From: Megalobrama amblycephala
Lineage: Eukaryota; Chordata; Actinopteri; Cypriniformes; Xenocyprididae
Direction: 5' to 3'
DNA: 64,000 nucleotides
NCBI RefSeq assembly: GCF_018812025.1
Contig: NC_063049.1
Coordinates: 12,405,537 to 12,469,536 of the forward strand
Made by a program: the position numbers and the translations under genes
In this document: one piece after another, positions 32,853 to 45,336 of the stretch
Layout of the letters: each line of letters opens with the position of its first letter
Position numbering within the stretch: position 1 is the first letter of the stretch
Notes under the pieces: model-generated
Databases searched by the model: none
The model's input: only the letters and a program-made list of their open reading frames with translations
Told to the model about the DNA's origin: nothing

Positions 32853-33044
32853 TCTAGTGACGGACGATTTCGAAACACTGATTCGAAGCTTTAAGAATCT
32901 TCGAAGCAGATTCTTAAAGCTGGCGTAAACTAAGCCTCATTTACTGAAATCATGTGACTTTGGTGCTCCAAACCACTAATTCGAAACAAAAGATTCGTAA
33001 AGCTTTGAAGCAGTGTTTCTAAATCGCCCATCACTAGATATTGT
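32853..33044. repeat. Inverted-repeat core, GATTCGAAGC-rich
   Basis: Ends TAGTGACGGACGATTTCGAA and the inverse-like TTTCTAAATCGCCCATCACTA; internal AGATTCTTAAAGC/GCTTTAAGAATCT inversions. The same type of core occurs at 57911-58045. Confidence 0.6.
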
Positions 33045-33606
33045 TGAAAAGTCAAAAGTAAAGACAAAAATAGTCAACGTGACTGCAATGTTTCAACCTT
33101 AATGTTATGAAGCCAAGAGAATACTTTTTGTGTGCTAAAACAAAACAAAAATAACGACTTTATTCAACAATTTCTTCTCTACCATATCATTCTCCTACGC
33201 AGCTGATGCAATGCAGCGCCTCCGTGTTTACGTCAGAACGTGTTCCGAAGATGAACGAAGGTCTTACAGGTTTGGAACGACATGAGGGTGAGTAATTAAT
33301 GACAGAAATGTAACCCTTTAAAGAGAGTACACTTTCTGTTACTTACACTTAAGTACACTTTTAAAAATAATAATGTCAAATTAAAAGTTTTACTTTTTAA
33401 ATCATTATGTTTTAATAGTCTTTTGTCATGCTTTAAAGTAGCACTTATTTTGATGTGTTGACTAACACACTAAAGCACAAAGTACTTGATTATAATTTTA
33501 ACTTATTGTAGTGTGTTATTTAATAATACATTTAAAGTTAACATTTTAAATGTATTATGTTCTTTTTAAAAATATGCTTAAGTATAAATATGCTTTTTCA
33601 CAAGGG

Positions 33607-35109
33607 TCTTCATCTAGCATGCAATTTAAACGAACAGAAATGTTCTGGTTAGACCTCAATTTCTATCCTCTTTAATTATTATGTGCATATCAAAGCTAAT
33701 TTAATTAGCTTTGTTTTCTTTTATAACGTAATGAATAATAGCAGCTTTAACATGTTAATGGATTAGTGCCAGTAAACAGTGTTTTACACTGACATTGAGG
33801 AATAATAGATTTATTGATTTAATTTTTTCTCACAGAGAGAAAACTCAGGAGGGGAATTATTAAGAATGAATTGTTCTTAATAATAGTGTTGTCATTTACT
33901 TGTATGCGCTTTCTCTGTTGTTTTAGCACACAATTTAATGGAGGAATTATGCACATCAGGTAATGATACAAACATACCTGCACTATGACAGAAATGAGCT
34001 CTTCTTTTAAGGCAAAATATTTGCTCCTTAAATTGATTTCCAGGGACTTTTTTCCTTATACGGACAAAGTTTTTCTAAATGTGTGTGTGTCTTTTATGTC
34101 ATATTCTTAAATTTAATCAATAAATTCAATTAGAATAATAGGAATAAATGCCTGTTACCAACCAAATGAAATCAGTAACAACAAAGTCTATTTTTTGCAA
34201 TACTGAGTATTTTGCAATACTGAGTGTGCCCAATATGCAGACCCAATATTTATTTACTGTTATACTTCTGTTTTTGACACAATTACAACACCACTGAACT
34301 GAACAAACCATTTTATAACAATCACTCCCTCCTCGCATAGAAAACAAAACAAATCTTCTTTAAAAAGCATCAGCAGCAGCAACACCAATGTTAACAAAAC
34401 ACAAAATAAATGTAGAATGTCTAATGTTTTCAAATGGAAAAAATAAATTAAAGACAGGAGTCATATCAACTTTGCAGAAATGTAATACTTCATTTTAAAC
34501 TACAGTTTTAGTAGATTTCTAAGCTGTTTAATAGGCTAAAGAGTGATAATGTTAAATAGCTGAATAATATTCTCTGGAATATTGGAATATAACAAACAGA
34601 TTATGAAACAGATTATGAAATATATGCTGACAAAGCGCTGTTTACACAGAACTATACTTAAACTGCGGTCGCTCGCGGAGATAAATAATTAATTTCCATA
34701 GAGTTGTTTACACTTGGATGTTTATTCGCGAATTAATGGTTATAGTAAATGTTTATATAATTACAGTGTTTTAAACAAGTAATCTTCTTAAAAGTTACAT
34801 GCGGTGGCTGTGCTGGAGCATTTCCTGAGCATCAACCCGCAAAATGCAGATGACTTCACAAGACTGATGAGCATAGACAACAGAGAGAGAATTAAATTAA
34901 GTGCTCATGTGCTCATTAATGGCTGTATTATTTAATTCATGCAAAGTTACATCTTTATTTGGACAGGGTATTATTTGTGCATTAATGGTTGTTACGTAAA
35001 ATAAAGTTTACCAATTACAGCAAAGCAGGTAAGTATACTTTACCTATGCACGCCGTTGTCTCGCCTCCCCTCATGTGCTGTAATGGCGATCCTGCACGCA
35101 ATTCTCAAA
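33607..35109. other. Intergenic stretch, nothing recognised
   Basis: AT-rich. A GC-richer patch at 34670-34682 (CGGTCGCTCGCGG) and a CAGCAGCAGCAAC run near 34371 were noted. No terminal repeats or genes. Confidence 0.45.
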
Positions 35110-35234
35110 ACACCCACAAGATGGCGGCGTTTATCGGTAAATACAATATTACAAAACCAATATCCGATTATGGTAAAATGCTTAAATATCGGGGAAAATA
35201 TTGGTAAATTGATATAACGGTCAATCTCTAATAC
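35110..35234 (-). mobile_element. hAT-like element, one end only
   Basis: The sequence around TATCGGGGAAAATATTGG ending in CGGTCAATCTCTAATA is the inverse type of the TATTAGAGATGCAAC end at 55743. TATCGG repeats recall fish hAT elements of that end type. The other end is not found. Confidence 0.45.
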
Positions 35235-35261
35235 TGAGGTGGCAGAGAGGCTGCATCTGAA

Positions 35262-35716
35262 GCAAAGTCTCTTTAAGTCAACTCATTTCACTCGGCGGCC
35301 ATCTTTGAAACGCCTCTCTGGCAGCTATTTCAGTCATGCAGCCTCCTATCTCTTTGAATGGGGAAAAATCTAATTCTCTAAAGCTGTTCACCAAGCTTAA
35401 GGTTAAATTTTATATTTGAAATCACCAATGAAATCTGACAACAACTGTCTCATAAAAAATTTTTCTTGTGCACAAAAAACAAGGCACAAAATTTTTTTTG
35501 GCTAGATCTGCCAGTGCTCATGTGCAGTCCTAAGCTCGCATCACAGAACAATAACTGTTTCACTTCTGATGGCAGCTGCAGTGATGACTTTATCAATCAG
35601 CGATTGGGTCTTTTATTTAGAAGGAGGGACTTATTCCACAATACTGAGCGTTGCACTTTCTCCCATTCATAAATAATATGAGTGCCCCTCTTTGTATATC
35701 TAAAGTGTTTGAAGTG
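35262..35716 (+). repeat. Unclassified repeat Y, copy 1
   Basis: Matches the reverse complement of 50202-50762: GGCGGCCATCTTTG, TCCTATCTCTTTGAATGGG, GTTCACCAAGC, GGCAGCTGCAGTGA, ATCAATCAGCGATTGG and TTTCTCCCATTCATAA in the same order. No coding match and no obvious terminal repeats. Identity is moderate, so the copies are old. Confidence 0.7.
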
Positions 35717-36052
35717 AATTGAAATTTAATTGTATTTACACAGCCTGTTTAATGCAGCTCAGAGGTGCTATGAATGCATTTACGCTGCAATTCCAATTGA
35801 ATAAATAATGTTATGAGACTGAAGAATTGAATCATTCATAACGATTTTTTCATAACAACTGATCCATTCAGGATTGAAGCAAGTGAATGACTTCATGAAT
35901 GGGTTACTGAATCATTCATTTAACTGATTCGTTCAAAACATGATTCATTCAGGAATAAAACACTGTCTATTGCTTGGAGACGAGCAATGGTTGTGTTGTG
36001 TTTTTGGAGTGGGGGAGGTACAAGAGGGAAATAAATTGATACAATATCTTAA

Positions 36053-36387
36053 AGGGATAGTTCACCCAAAAAATGAAAATTATCCCATGATTTACTCACC
36101 CTCAAGCCATCCTAGTTGTATATGACTATCTTCTTTCAGACGAACACAATCCGAGATATATTTAAAAATATCCTTAGTCCTCCAAGGTTTATAATGGTTG
36201 TGAATGGTAGGCCAAATTCTGAAGACAGAAAAAATACAATCCATACGACTCCTGAGGGTTAATAAATATCTATATTTAAAACTTAATATTTTCAAACAAC
36301 TGGCTTCCGGCAAAAGACCGCACACCTAGGATGGCTTGATGGTGAGTAAATCATGGGATAATTTAAATTTTTGGGTGAACTATCCCT
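36053..36387. mobile_element. TTAA MITE (AGGGATAGTTCACCC ends), complete
   Basis: Ends AGGGATAGTTCACCC and GGGTGAACTATCCCT with TTAA at 36049-36052 and 36388-36391. The interior arms are inverted over about 60 bp (ATGATTTACTCACCCTCAAG and its inverse). It is a sister of family C and non-coding. Confidence 0.9.
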
Positions 36388-37844
36388 TTAACAAATGGTT
36401 TTCAACTTTAGCTTAGAAAACCTGCAGAACAGAAATATTAATGACATTTTCACTCAGAGACATGTTCAATTTTTATCCAATTGTCCAGTGAAATGCTCTC
36501 TAGAATAAAGGGATGTCTCTTCCTCCACTTACCGCTGACAATAGCAAGTAACAAATCATGCTTCATGGCTGTGGACACAAACTTAAGCCTATTGGCTATT
36601 TTAAGAATTAGGGACAAGCCATGACACATGCAAACTTTCAATAAGAAATACATCAAAGGAAGAAAGACAACTGCCCGCTTAAAAGAGGCACAACTTTTTA
36701 AGGAACCCCTCAGAAATATATTTACCAATTGTAATACCAAATAATGGGCTGTCAATGCAATTGCTGTAATTGCAGTATTGTTTTGAAAAGCAAACTAAAA
36801 CTTGCAGACTTCCACTGTGACAGCTGGCTGTGGTAGGGAACACAGCATGGGACATGTTGGGTTAGATTATGCAGTCCCAGTGACTATCCATGTGCCTCTT
36901 ATGCTATGACTGGTATGCACTGTGAACTCTTATTGGAGTATACTAGGAATTCCCAAAAGGAATTTCCAGTTGCTTGCTTTGTTTTCAGGGCATTTTCTGT
37001 TCTGCTCTTTAAAATATAGCATGATGCTTTGTAAGTCAATTTGTCATTATTTATTCAACTATAACTTGAACATTTTTATTTATATACAGAACATAATGAT
37101 TTTTTGAAAATAAATTCAACCTTTTACAGCTCACATGCAACGACCGTAATCAGATATCTTAGATCTATGCAGTGCTTAGTATTTTTTAAATTCCTGATAT
37201 ATACTATGGATTATTCTTTATATATTGTTTGTTTTGCTCCCTTTTATTCTCTGTCAAATATGCCCAAAGGATTGCACTACTCTCTTGCTAATGGTTGCTG
37301 TATAGCCAGTAAACATGAACTATATGGTAATGTCTAACATAGAACGTGAATAACTTTTTTCCTTCTGTAAATCAAGTTAAACTTGAAAAGACTTTGTCCA
37401 AAGAACTAACAGTCACAGACATGGAAAGTAACTAAAAGAATGGATTTTGTTAATTAAATAAAAGTTTAAATTCCCCAGTGCTTAACAACAAAGAACACCT
37501 CCGAGGCCATGTTCAGATGCCACAGAGGTACAAGACATAAAACTGACAAGCAAACTAATTATCTCCAAAATTACAACATCTTAATGTCCATGCCCATAAG
37601 ACGGCTATGCTCATTAGTCAGGGAAGGAGGCCATTAAATTTGTTGTGAACACAGGCAGCTGCATGGGGATATAATCACGCTTGGCATAGAGATGTCCTTC
37701 TCTCAGCTGCATGAAACAATGCAGGAGGTGAAGAGTGCAGTTCTGAGAGAAATACCACAGTGTTGGGGTAATTTACTGGAATCATGGTCAGACTTATTTG
37801 ATTACAACACTTTACTAATGACATATGTTATCCTTGTTTTTGAT
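36388..37844. other. Intergenic stretch, nothing recognised
   Basis: AT-rich unique-looking sequence. The minus frame 36450-36755 (101 codons) has no domain I know. Confidence 0.5.
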
Positions 37845-38010
37845 TAAATAAAAAGGAATACTTTTACATAGCTACTTTTAAAGAGTATCTATTTACAAAA
37901 AATATAATATACTTTATAATATAACAAAGAACTTAATTGTGAACTGGATGTAATGTTTTTGGGCACTTAATTGCATGTTAATGGAAATGTATTATAGTTA
38001 AAATAAGACT
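37845..38010. mobile_element. CCCTTGTGAAAAAG MITE family fragment
   Basis: GAATACTTTTACATAGC, AAGAGTATCT, GAACTGGATGTAATG and GGCACTTAATTGCATG follow the interior order of 63060-63240. Confidence 0.45.
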
Positions 38011-38395
38011 TAGATTTCAGGAAAATCTTCTGAAAATATAAGCATACAGTATGTAAACATAATTTGACCAACACGGCATAGTCCCATGGTTCAGCTTGAA
38101 AACAAGCAAATACTATCTTGTATTCTTCCTGTATGACAAATCTAAAGAGACCAGAATCATAATCAAATTAGACCAAATTATTAAATAAAAATTATAAGCT
38201 TTTTTTTTTTTCATCTGTAGGTGACACTACCCCCAGACTACTCATCTGTCCTCAGGGCTTGAATAGCTGCCATATGTTACACTCATCATCATGAGATTTT
38301 AGAGGGTAGAATTGAAAATTTCAGTATTAACACTTTTATAATGACAGGTCTACTGAACAGGTTGTTGCCCTTGTGTTTATCGCACACTCAGTACT

Positions 38396-38480
38396 TAGGG
38401 GTGCAACGGATTGCAGTTGGTCCGTGATCCGTATACGGACCAGGCCCCACGGTTCTGCACACATGTGATTCGCAGATTAA
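38396..38480 (+). mobile_element. hAT-like left end
   Basis: TTAGGGGTGCAACGGATTGC followed by GGTCCGTGATCCGTATACGG is a typical hAT terminus with subterminal repeats. The right end was not found in the next kilobase. Confidence 0.5.
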
Positions 38481-41400
38481 GTGCTAAGTTTAACAATCAT
38501 AGAGTGAAAGTTTATCATTTGCATGTTTTTTCTTGACAATTTGTAGTCATGCGATTTTAAAACATTCGAGTGCAAGAGGAGGCGAAAGAGAACTCAAACA
38601 TATGCTGTTATCTGAGCGCACAGCCACACACACACAGAGGCTTGTTTCAGATAGCACACAAATACCAAATTGATTCCTCTTTTGCTTCTCCTTGCGCTTG
38701 AACATACACACAAAATTATTAAAATACACATCTTAGCAAGTATTCTCTTAAACACAGTTGGTTATGTCTTACGTCAACGTAAACAGTTGAGAAAGAAATC
38801 GGATGTCATTATATTGGATCCGTTCATTACTGAAAGCAACCTATAAATTCGTCATTAATGTTAATCAAACAACAAAACACAGCTTTAACAAAGATTAATC
38901 TATAGGGGCTTTCGCACCGTAAAAATGGATCTTTGTTTGAGCCATTGATACTTTTGGAGCCAGAACTCGTGGCTCTCTGGCCCTTGGTTTTGCAAGGCTC
39001 TACTCTACACCCATGAAAACACAGTAACCGAAGAACAGAGGCACAGTGTTTCTTCCTCCCACTTTCTTTTCCTTTCTCTCCTTTTCCCTTACTTCTGATT
39101 CAGCTTAATCCTGACGTTCACATTCGTCTATTTTTTGACATCACACAGGATCCAGATTGAGGGCTAATCTTCCATCCGATGTGAGCCGAGCTTTAATCGG
39201 GGGGCCAGTAATGAAAGTCACGCAGGCTTACCTTTCTTAAGATTGTACAAGACAAGTCACAGCTATACCCCTCCAGAGAGTTCAGGCTACACTTTAAATA
39301 TGAGATACCTGAGCTGTAAATCCCACATGAATGTCACCTCTGCTGTTTGTAGTTATCACATTATGTGATAAAGGACAAAGCTTACACACTGTACACTGAT
39401 AATAAAACTTGCTGTAATTCCAAAGATAACGATTATTATTGTAACTCACATTTTCCTACAATTCACAGATTAAATGTGTATTATTTATTTCTTTTTTTTT
39501 CTTCTTTTTCATGTTTTTCTCTTTTAAGTATAGCAAATACATGTATATCTTCAGTATCTCAATTTTTGCTCCTAGACAGCAATGTGATTCAATGTCAAAC
39601 AAATGGAGACTTTTGTTAAACACGTTTACTCTAAAGTTTAAGAAGAGCACATCACCATCACAACTGTTCTCAGATTTCATTGTTAAATTGATCACATTTT
39701 TCTAAACCAAAATTAGCTGGGTTGGACCATCCACAATTATTTTATAAAGTGAAGTATTATTTAAATGTAAAAAAAAAAAAAAAAAAAAATGTTTTCTAGG
39801 CTATTTAAATATATTTTATTAAAGTATTAAATGTAAATTACATTACAGGAATAATGTAATGTAATGTAATTCCTGTGATGCAAAGCTGAATTTTTGTCTA
39901 TTATGCACTTAGAGAGCAAAACCGTTCTGGTCAGGTGTCCTCTCTTCCCTCTCGTCACAGAGAGGCAACAGGCAAGAGGTTCTATTAAATACACTCAGCC
40001 GGTGATGACCTAGTTAACAGACAGCCACAGAGTTCAAACAACAAGATTCTACTTTCTTTCAACTGCATATGCATGTTGGCCTTACCGTTCATGCAACATT
40101 ATTGCTTATTACAGTCAAAAAAAGCCCAACATTTGCACATATTTCTCAAATCTTTTTTTTTTTTTTTTTTTTTTTTTTGCTATTCTAGTTTTAGTGTTTG
40201 GGAATGAAAATAATTAAATATTGCTGAATAAACAACAAAGCCTATTTTGGCAGGTGCTCTGTTCTCAACATTCTTTTTTTTTTTTTTTTTTTTTTTAAAG
40301 AAAGAAAAAAAAGTGAGGTATTCTAAAAGATGAAAGCAGTCAGGAAAATGGCTGTCTGTTCAAAGCATGAATTCATGTGGCTTCACACAATAAGTTATGT
40401 TATGGACGGCTATGTATTTCCTGTAACAAAAGTATCCGACTGTATATTTTATCCAGTGGATTCGAATAATTCAGGTCTGCTAATGTAGCCTCACTCAAAG
40501 TGGTAATCTAAAATTATATCTCCATAAAGAAAATGAGAGGCTATTTGACAAAATCATAACGGTCGGTGACCACCAAATGCATTCCCTAAGTCTTATTAAT
40601 TTCCTCATCAAAATCCAGTCTAGACATATGACCCCTGCTGAATTCTATTTCAGAAAAGCAAAATGACACCATTACTGTTAGATAAAACCAGGGTAAGAGG
40701 TTCTAGTGCTGGCAAAAGAAAAAAATAAAATCAAAGAGTGAAGAAATTATTCAATTTTTCTTTTCAAAGGGGCAAGCCAGTCAACTATTTACCTTTTCTG
40801 GTGGAGGAGAGGTCTCTTTGATGCAGTAATGAATAGATATGGTGTGAGCTCAAGGCTCAAGGCTATTACATTGGGAAAAAAAATGCATATCATTCTTATT
40901 CTTTCTTACCCAAGACTATTAATTTCACATGCAGACCTTTCAGCAAAAAATATGGCCCAATGCTAGAGCACAAAATAGGAAAGAAAATGAAGCATAAATG
41001 AGATACGATGTCAAGATAGTAATTACCATGGAATTTCAGCGCACAATTTTCCTTCACACAAAAGGGAAAACTTTACAACAGCGGCCATGAAGGTTCTAAT
41101 TGCAAAGTCCAAAGATTTTATCTGTGAATTCGATGAAAACATTCGATATATACAGTATAAACCAGATTAAAAGGAATTTGTTACTTATGTTTTTTTTGTT
41201 TTGTTTTTGTGGTTTCTATCAAACAATACCCTGGTGTATGTCTGATCTAAAATAAATGAAACTCAATCAAGCTTACCGTAATAACTGCTCTCACATTTGA
41301 TCTTTTAACTGTTCTGAATGACAGAACCAGCCTCTTCAGTTACACTCATGCTATTAGATCACCCTCTATTGGCCAAGTGCAGAAGCTTTGTATCCATGTT

Positions 41401-41733
41401 GTGTCCTGGTAAAAAGCTCGAAAATACAAGAAAGGAAAATAAAGAATAACCATGCAAATGTTTTTTCATGAACCGGGAGTGTCAGTGCAGATCTTCTCTG
41501 CAGGGTGCTTTAAACAAACTGTTTTATCACCTTAACTCACATTACAGTGTTTTGTGTAAAAGGACAGTTCATTGTTCTGATTGGATGAGCCACATTAGAA
41601 GCTGTTGTAAAAACATTTTTGTTTTTCAACATTTAGATCCTTTTAATATACTAAACAATTTTCTGTGTTTTCTGTGAAAGACTTCATTTCAAAAATTATA
41701 TTCCACATATTCCACATGCTGTACTTCAAATTT
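38481..41733. other. Intergenic stretch with homopolymer tracts
   Basis: Nothing coding. It holds poly-A (39770-39789) and two long poly-T tracts (40147-40178, 40275-40296), plus a short fragment of the TTCAAAAGTT MITE family at about 39835-39895. A GGGGCTTTCGCACC motif at 38906 may be another transposon end without a partner. Confidence 0.5.
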
Positions 41734-41985
41734 GTTTATATTAACTGTATTTAACTACTATGTACTTATATAAAAAAAAAATGTTAGGTACAATGTAGTT
41801 ATTGTGTGTTCATGTTGTATAGCAAACACTTTGGCTGCTATTTAGATGGAATATGGTGAAGGATAGGACAGGTTTGGTTGTATAGTTAGGTTTAAGTGTG
41901 GGTTAAGGGAAGGGTCAACATCAGGGTAGATGTAATTACATAAATGAATTACAGCTGTATTTAAATGTTAGTACACAGTACACTG
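41734..41985. mobile_element. MITE family A, uninterrupted partial copy
   Basis: TTTATATTAAC, then TTAACTACTATGTACTTAT, then GGTACAATGTAGTTATTG and TTAGGTTTAAG match the outer element of 2054-3696 across the TTAA where that copy is interrupted. The terminal GGTCCCAC ends are missing. Confidence 0.7.
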
Positions 41986-42200
41986 TAAAAACTGATTTTT
42001 AATTTCCAACATATTTTGGGTTCATTTTAAGCCAGGCATATAGTGTTTTTAGACAATAGTTGAGTTAAATAAAACTGCCCAGCAGGTTGGTCAAACATTT
42101 AACCCAACCACTGGGTCAAAACAACCCAAACGCTAAGTTTGTCCAACAATTTAACCCAACTTAGATTGTTTTTAACCCAGCATTTAACCCAGTGTAGTTA
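41986..42200. repeat. AACCCA-rich repeat
   Basis: Six or more AACCCA units, such as TTTAACCCAACCACTGGGTC and ACAACCCAAACGCTAAG, in a pattern I know from common zebrafish MITEs. Boundaries are unclear. Confidence 0.5.
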
Positions 42201-42579
42201 AAGACAAAGTGTGACCTCAGATTCTTTATAAAAATAACGTTTATTTATGGATTTTGGTTGCATGTTTAAAAAGTGTTTTGTTTTTGAAATGTCTCTTTTT
42301 TGCAGTTTTCACTCAACTAGATTAAATAAAATCCAATCCAAATAAGTACTTTCAGGACATATTTGACACTGGATGTTGTGCTCATTCACATTCACTGTTG
42401 ATATTTTTCCTCAAATGATACTCCATTTTCCCAAAACAATATTGCGAGCACAAAATCAAAACTGCATATTCAGGAATTGTCAAACAATTGAGAATACTGT
42501 CTGAGCCAATAGCCTTGTGGGCATTTATTTCATCTGTAATACTTCAGACACTCCTAAAACTTTATAAAAGGACACATAC

Positions 42580-42891
42580 ATGAGCAGAGTAGGGCTTTCT
42601 TTTTTTCACAGCACAGCGTCAGTCTGTCTCCTGGCTCAATCCTCCATTTGCTGTGCCATCACTGTCAGCAGCTTTGTCTCTTCTGCATCTTTCTCTCCCA
42701 GCAATGGGAAAGGCAAAGCACCACCTCCTAACCTTGCATCCATTCATGCATGGCCAGCAGTGACATCAGCTAGAGCATCTGCGCTCAGGCCTGCCTCTGG
42801 AGGCCCCCGATTCTGGCCCCTGCATGGGGAAACTGGTGCATGTGCACATGCAATACCAGGCGATGCTGACCTTGCACCGCCACTGGCCTGA
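42580..42891 (+). CDS. Unrecognised 103-codon ORF, doubtful
   Basis: The frame runs from ATG 42580 and is Ser/Ala/Pro-rich. A TATA-like TTTATAAAAGG lies at 42559, only about 20 bp upstream of the ATG. The segment is less AT-rich than its surroundings. No domain or splice pattern is visible and the GC-rich composition alone can hold the frame open. I would treat it as probably non-coding. Confidence 0.12.
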   Translation: MSRVGLSFFHSTASVCLLAQSSICCAITVSSFVSSASFSPSNGKGKAPPPNLASIHAWPAVTSARASALRPASGGPRFWPLHGETGACAHAIPGDADLAPPLA

Positions 42892-43519
42892 TACATCCAC
42901 CAATGCTCTGACATTGTGACAAACACACTGACTTTCCCCCAGCTTTGCAATATTATTATTGGGACATTGGGAGTATTGTAAAAGCCACAACATGAAATTT
43001 GGTGTTAATCTATAAACATATATAATTAATCTCTAAATATGTAGACAAGTTAGAGATGAAATGTAATCTTTTTATTCATGCTGGGTTCATATATTCCTTG
43101 AATGCATGTATAACAAAAATTAATTAAAAATAAACAAAATTGGTGAAATATGTTGGTAACACATTAGTAAATGCTTTAGCTAACATGAACTATAATGAGC
43201 AATATATTTTGCAGCGTTTATTAATCTTCGTTAAGGGGTTAGTTCACCCAAAAATGAAAATTCTTTCATTAATTTCTCACCCTCATGTCATTCTACACCC
43301 GTAAGACCTTTGTTCATCCTCAGAACACAAATTAAGATATTTTTGATGAAATCCGATGGCTCAGTGAGGCCTCTATTACCAGAAAGACAATAAACACTAT
43401 CAGTGCCCAGAAAGCTACTAAAAACATATTTTAAAACAGTTTATGTGACTACAGTGGTTTAACCTTAATGTTATGAAGCGATGAGAATACTTTTGTGCAC
43501 CAAAAAAAAAATAAATTAT

Positions 43520-43683
43520 AATCTAGTGTTAGCGTCAGTTCTGGCAGGTCACGTCAGTCAAGCTTGCATCACCTGACTCCCAGGTGACTTGCGTCTACCT
43601 ATAGGAATACGATGCCTATCACAGCATCTATATATAAGCTCCTCAGTATTATCAGCAGCTATTGCATTCTCAGGAGCAAATTA
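43520..43683 (+). repeat. 164-bp direct repeat, left copy (LTR-like)
   Basis: Identical to 45337-45500 except at two positions, with no gaps (constant offset of 1817). It has a TATA box (CTATATATAAGC at 43628) and a CTCAGGAGCAAATTA end. It may be a short LTR of a non-autonomous retroelement or one copy of a tandem duplication. No clear TG...CA ends, primer site or polypurine tract were seen. Confidence 0.9.
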
Positions 43684-44773
43684 TATGGCGAATTAGACAG
43701 GCAAACAGCATCATCTCACTAGGATTGAGCAATCGGGAATTTAGCGAGAGGGATTCGTGGAGTTCACCTCTCATACACGCGAATTCGCAGCATTGATCAT
43801 AAACCAACTGACTGGAAATGACTGAGTTAACATTAGCATTGCTTCTCGCATCGCTGCAATTAGACATGGACCCGCAGTTCAGATGGATCTGCACTCCCCG
43901 CATGAAGAAACGTTTCAAGAGAAGATCAAACATCCACTTCGGCTATTTCACTCAACTTCATCTCTGAATGTTTCCACGAAGCTAAGCTAAGTTCCTTTTA
44001 ATGCTCATTGGTTTAAAGCTAACTCATGCTGTTGTTAAGCTATCAGTGTTGCTTAGGCTTCTAGTCCTTCTCAGTAAAATTGTTTTTGCAAAGCTTTTGC
44101 GATCGTATTTGGCGATGTGCGTTACTTATCTGTTGTCGTGGCAACCGGCTCGATCGCTGTGCACGCTTATCGGGTCGCTTTCGTTTGTATAGCAACATAC
44201 ACGCTGGTCGGATCGCCTGTGTTTAGCGCTATACATCGCAGATTCAGGCAGCTTGCAGTAGAGACAGAAAACAACTATTCATGGTGCAAACGGATTTTCT
44301 GCTGTGGCGCAGCACATAGTAAACATCGTTTTTCTCAAAGCTATAGTGCATTGGAAACGCTCGTTCTTAAAGGTTTAACAGTTAGTTGCTTTTGGAACAA
44401 GCCGTTCTTAAAGCTACATTGCTATTGAAAACGCTCCTTCTTAAAGCTATAGTTGCTATTTAGAACAAGCTGTTCTTAAGGCTATCTAGCTGCTATGGAA
44501 GGCAAAAATATAAGAGAGAAAAAAAAAATTATTTTTTTTGCTTGTTACCGAAGCTCTAGTGTCATTGCTGCATATTATAAGCACATACTGTGAGGTTTCT
44601 ATTCAACCCTAACAACATCGAACTTGATCCCGTAGGAGTGTGAAATCATGGGAGTCGTCATCTTCACTTTCACAGCCGAAGGAATCAGCCCGACTGGAGC
44701 AGAAATTGTTCATGATGAGGAAGCACTGTATTCGTGCCTAGCTGCATGCTGCATCTAACTCAGAGCTATTGCT

Positions 44774-45070
44774 GCGGGTGTATGCTTCCCCGACCAGACT
44801 ACCATAGTTTTTACTAGTCTGTGATTTACAACATGCTTGTTGTATCAGTTTGCTGCCGCTAGGGGTGTAAGCTTCCCCCAATAGGAGAAAGAAAATAAAT
44901 AATAAATAAATATGTATTAGGCAATGGGTGTATGCTTCCCCGACTAGACTGCCGGTAATGGTGTAAGCTTCCCCCATTATATGTATAATATATAAAATCG
45001 CTAACTAAATGCACTACAACATGCTTGTTGTATCAGATTGCTGCCGCTACGGGTGTAAGCTTCCCCCATT
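44774..45070. repeat. GCTTCCCC-type internal repeats
   Basis: The unit GGGTGTA(A/T)GCTTCCCC occurs about five times (44776, 44862, 44927, 44957, 45050). Two of them extend to a 54-bp near-identical repeat (44827-44880 and 45015-45068) starting ACAACATGCTTGTTGTATCA. They lie between the two 164-bp repeats. Confidence 0.85.
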
Positions 45071-45336
45071 CATTAATAAAAACACAACACTAGCCAGGCT
45101 CATTCCTCATTCAGGTAACTGCATTTTAAAGAAACATGCATTCAGATTTTCGCACTCAGTTTGTGTTGGGGGATTTCGGCATATGGTTTGTTTTGGGGGT
45201 TTATTGCTGCTCTCCCTGCTCTTATTCATGCTAAGCTGCATGGAGGCGCAGGGAGTTCTTGCCCAGAACAGAACCATACCGCCAATACAAACTCTATGCA
45301 TTATCTATCATATTTGACGATAGTGGTCCTGACAGA

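Larger units (their letters stand above)
31657..33317. mobile_element. TTAA-family C element containing repeat X
   Basis: The left end AGGGTTAGTTTACCC follows ATAA (31653-31656, a changed TTAA). The right end TAACCCT is followed by TTAA (33318-33321). The family C interior appears at 31657-31700 and resumes at about 32610 (CTACACCCGTAAGACC). The gap is filled by repeat X copy 2. The centre at 32853-33044 has its own inverted ends, TAGTGACGGACGATTTCGAA and AAATCGCCCATCACTA. Confidence 0.6.
31545..33606 (-). mobile_element. CCCTTGTGAAAAAG MITE, split by a TTAA insertion
   Basis: One end lies at 31545-31652 (CCTTGTGAACAAGAAGTATG to AAAATACTTG) and the other at 33322-33606 (GAGAGTACACTTTCTG to TTTTTCACAAGGG). 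Compared with the complete copy at 63027-63677 they are the two ends of a single element in reverse orientation. The 1.66 kb between them is a TTAA-family insertion. Confidence 0.7.

Noticed and set aside
44738..44977. Minus-strand frame with repeated GEAYT motif
   Set aside because: The peptide repeat results from the GCTTCCCC DNA repeats read backward. There is no start context or conservation to support a protein.
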